This document shows, piece by piece, positions 5,328-6,579 of a stretch of 6,579 nt of DNA. Origin of the DNA: DATKDU01 sp035512595 (lineage in GTDB: Bacteria; Planctomycetota; Planctomycetia; Pirellulales; Pirellulaceae); assembly GCA_035512595.1 (NCBI GenBank), contig DATKDU010000475.1, forward strand, positions 1 to 6,579, given 5' to 3'. Position 1 is the first letter of the stretch. The number at the start of each line of letters is the position of its first letter. The translations under genes and the position numbers were made by a program. The notes under the pieces are model-generated. The model ran no database searches, had not been told where the DNA came from, and was given only the letters and a program-made list of their open reading frames with translations.

Positions 5328-5355
5328 GGTGCGTATAAGATGTGTTATGTAAACT
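5328..5355. other. dif: Chromosome dimer resolution site (dif), XerC/XerD target
   Basis: The 28 bp split into an 11-bp XerC arm GGTGCGTATAA (5328-5338), a 6-bp spacer GATGTG (5339-5344) and an 11-bp XerD arm TTATGTAAACT (5345-5355). The XerC arm differs at one position from the E. coli dif arm (GGTGCGCATAA). The XerD arm is identical to the B. subtilis dif arm (TTATGTAAACT). The ATAA and TTAT inner ends face the spacer as in known sites. It lies in the convergent intergenic gap between the terminator and dapF, and genes on both sides point towards it. XerC/XerD with FtsK would recombine here to resolve chromosome dimers. A plasmid-type pdif or a mobile-element dif copy is possible but less likely in this housekeeping context. 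Confidence 0.88.
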
Positions 5356-5441
5356 ACAACCGTGGGAAGGGTGTGGATATCCCGAACCCGCTCTCCCCGC
5401 GCTTCATAAGCCGCTCCAAGCCAAGAGCTTACAAATGCTGG

Positions 5442-6272
5442 TCAGTGCGACGGCAGCTCGCCAAACCGTCCTGCGAAGACCAGCCGCGCTTCGCCAGAAA
5501 GCGACGCCTTGGCGCCAGCGCCAGCACCCCAGAATCGGACCCTGAGGGCCCTTCCCGATCGCGTCCTGAGGGTCACAGGACCGCTGGTAAGTCCCCATTG
5601 CGTAAGGAGCCAAGCCGTGGCCACGGCGCCCGTCCCACAGGCCAGCGTCTCGGCTTCTACGCCCCTTTCGTACGTGCGGTAGCTGAACGGGCCGTCGGCG
5701 TTGCGACGCACGAAATTGACGTTGGCGCCTTGCTTCAGGCTCTGGTGCCAGCGCAGCGGCCGGCCCCGGCCAACCACATCCACGGCCTCCAGGTCATCCA
5801 CCAGGATCGCCAGGTGCGGCACGCCGGCCAACGCGAAGCCCATGCGGGTCTCACCGGCCTCCAGCGGAATACCGGCGTCGGGCAAGGTTTCGCTAATCCC
5901 GGCAAGGTCGATTTCCGGGGTTTCCCGGATGAACCGCGCGCCAATGACGCCGACATCGGTCTCGATCGCGAAATCGGTTGCACCGCTCACGACACCCAGC
6001 TCCCGGGCCATCCTGGCCGTGCAAAGGGTTGCATTGCCGCACAGGTCGGCGCGGCTGCCGTCGGCGTTGATGTAGACCAGTTTGATGGCTGCACGCGGCG
6101 TCCGCTCTAGAAAAACCACGCCGTCAGCTCCTATCCCGTTGCCTCTATTGCAGATAGCGCCAATGACTTCCGGTTGTACGAGAGGTCCGGCAGGTTCCAG
6201 GCGGGTGTCCACGAAAACGAAGTCGTTTCCTGAGCCGCTCAGCTTGTAGAACTCGCGCCCAAATGGGATCAA
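5442..6272 (-). CDS. dapF: Diaminopimelate epimerase
   Basis: DapF interconverts LL- and meso-diaminopimelate in the cytoplasm, supplying lysine and the peptidoglycan cross-link residue. The 276-residue protein has the family parts in order: FYKLSGSGNDFVFVD (8-22), NRGNGIGADGVVFL, NADGSRADLCGN with the first catalytic cysteine C78, GVPHLAILVDD, GANVNFVRR, and YERGVEAETLACGTGAVATAW with the second catalytic cysteine C212. Both active-site cysteines are kept. Following C78 the motif reads CGNATLC instead of the usual CGNGxRC. The start is TTG 6272: it puts the conserved FYKLSGSGNDF near the N-terminus, purine-rich GAGGCGGGAA lies just before it, and the frame upstream meets the stop of the previous gene without an ATG or GTG. 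It follows the glycosyltransferase gene by about 40 nt, so the two are probably co-transcribed. No clear terminator follows it. Confidence 0.95.
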   Translation of the reverse strand: MIPFGREFYKLSGSGNDFVFVDTRLEPAGPLVQPEVIGAICNRGNGIGADGVVFLERTPRAAIKLVYINADGSRADLCGNATLCTARMARELGVVSGATDFAIETDVGVIGARFIRETPEIDLAGISETLPDAGIPLEAGETRMGFALAGVPHLAILVDDLEAVDVVGRGRPLRWHQSLKQGANVNFVRRNADGPFSYRTYERGVEAETLACGTGAVATAWLLTQWGLTSGPVTLRTRSGRALRVRFWGAGAGAKASLSGEARLVFAGRFGELPSH

Positions 6273-6311
6273 TGTTTCCCGCCTCGCGTCGGGACCAGGC
6301 TGCCCGCCAGC

Positions 6312-6579
6312 CTACAGTCGCCCGATGAGTGCCCAGAACCGCAGACGCCAGACCATCCAGACGGCCTCGCGAACAATCGACTTGTTCATCTTGCTCGTGC
6401 CCTCGGTCCGATCCACGAAGACGATCGGGATTTCGACGATCCTGAACCGCTTTCGCCATGCGCGGAAGTGCATCTCGATCTGGAAGGCGTATCCGTTGGA
6501 CCGCACGTCGTCCAGATCGATGGCCTCGAGTACGGCGCGGCGAAAGCACTTGAACCCGGCGGTCAGGTCCCAGAGCGGC
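6312..6579 (-). CDS. Polyprenol-phosphate mannosyltransferase-type glycosyltransferase, C-terminal fragment
   Basis: The gene enters from beyond the window; its last 88 residues are visible, ending at TAG 6314-6312. The segment PLWDLTAGFKCFRRAVLEAIDLDDVRSNGYAFQIEMHFRAW and the later IPIVFVDRTEGTSKMNKSIVREA match the end of GT2-family dolichyl/polyprenyl-phosphate mannose synthases, which transfer a sugar from a nucleotide donor to a polyprenyl phosphate at the membrane. The DxTxGFKCF and RTEGTSKM blocks are characteristic. The catalytic DXD region is outside the window, so the sugar specificity cannot be read. No C-terminal membrane domain (GtrA-like) follows; the protein ends shortly after the conserved domain. 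dapF follows in the same reading frame. Confidence 0.88.
   Translation of the reverse strand, partial: PLWDLTAGFKCFRRAVLEAIDLDDVRSNGYAFQIEMHFRAWRKRFRIVEIPIVFVDRTEGTSKMNKSIVREAVWMVWRLRFWALIGRL

Noticed and set aside
5335..5345. Resemblance of the tataagatgtg stretch to a sequencing-adapter (transposon mosaic end) fragment.
   Set aside because: Only a short stretch is similar and in a scrambled order; the 28-bp dif layout explains the sequence better.
5380..5441. Possible terminator for dapF (CGCTT-like short stems near 5398-5415).
   Set aside because: Stems are short and no T-run follows on the minus strand.
5184..6110. A 308-codon + strand open frame over the dif region and dapF.
   Set aside because: It runs through the terminator and dif, is antisense to dapF, and has no recognisable domain.

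Overview
The window comes from a GC-rich bacterial chromosome, probably near its replication terminus. Gene content (gpsA, a small MerR regulator, surE, pcm, acylphosphatase, then dapF on the other strand), high GC and GTG/TTG starts would fit Gemmatimonadota or a similar GC-rich phylum. That is a guess from gene order, not a phylogeny.

Left part (1-1744). The window opens in the 3' end of gpsA (1-219). An IS110-family insertion sequence follows, in antisense orientation, from about 221 to about 1720. Its DEDD transposase (1478 down to 246) has a well-placed Shine-Dalgarno. Upstream of the transposase is about 260 nt of non-coding DNA that, read in the transposase sense, folds into two large stem-loops. 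This is the layout of an IS110 bridge RNA: a target-binding loop (stem arms 1667-1681 and 1607-1620) and a donor-binding loop (stem arms 1595-1603 and 1518-1527). The first loop carries a perfect 10-nt complement of the gpsA-side flank (213-222). The second carries a perfect 9-nt copy of the element's right end (221-229). The two matches overlap only at 221-222, which points to a GT core dinucleotide (AC on the + strand).

Middle part (1745-3787). A compact + strand operon reads MerR-like regulator, surE (stationary-phase nucleotidase), pcm (L-isoaspartyl methyltransferase), acyP (acylphosphatase). Each gene overlaps the previous one by 3-19 nt, so translation is probably coupled. The set suggests nucleotide, protein and acyl-phosphate housekeeping under stress. 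gpsA was probably the upstream member before the IS landed between it and merR.

Right-middle (3806-5232). An unrecognised 169-aa protein with a beta-rich N-terminus and C-terminal membrane segments ends inside a long hairpin (4306-4355). Then come a complete tRNA-Arg(CCU) at 4383-4456, a YfgM/TPR-type single-pass membrane protein, and a strong intrinsic terminator (5195-5232).

Terminus and right end (5233-6579). The convergent intergenic gap holds a 28-bp sequence at 5328-5355 with the two arms and 6-bp spacer of a XerC/XerD dif site. All clearly chromosomal genes left of it read rightwards and both genes right of it (dapF, and the 3' end of a polyprenol-phosphate mannosyltransferase-type gene) read leftwards, as expected where replichores meet.
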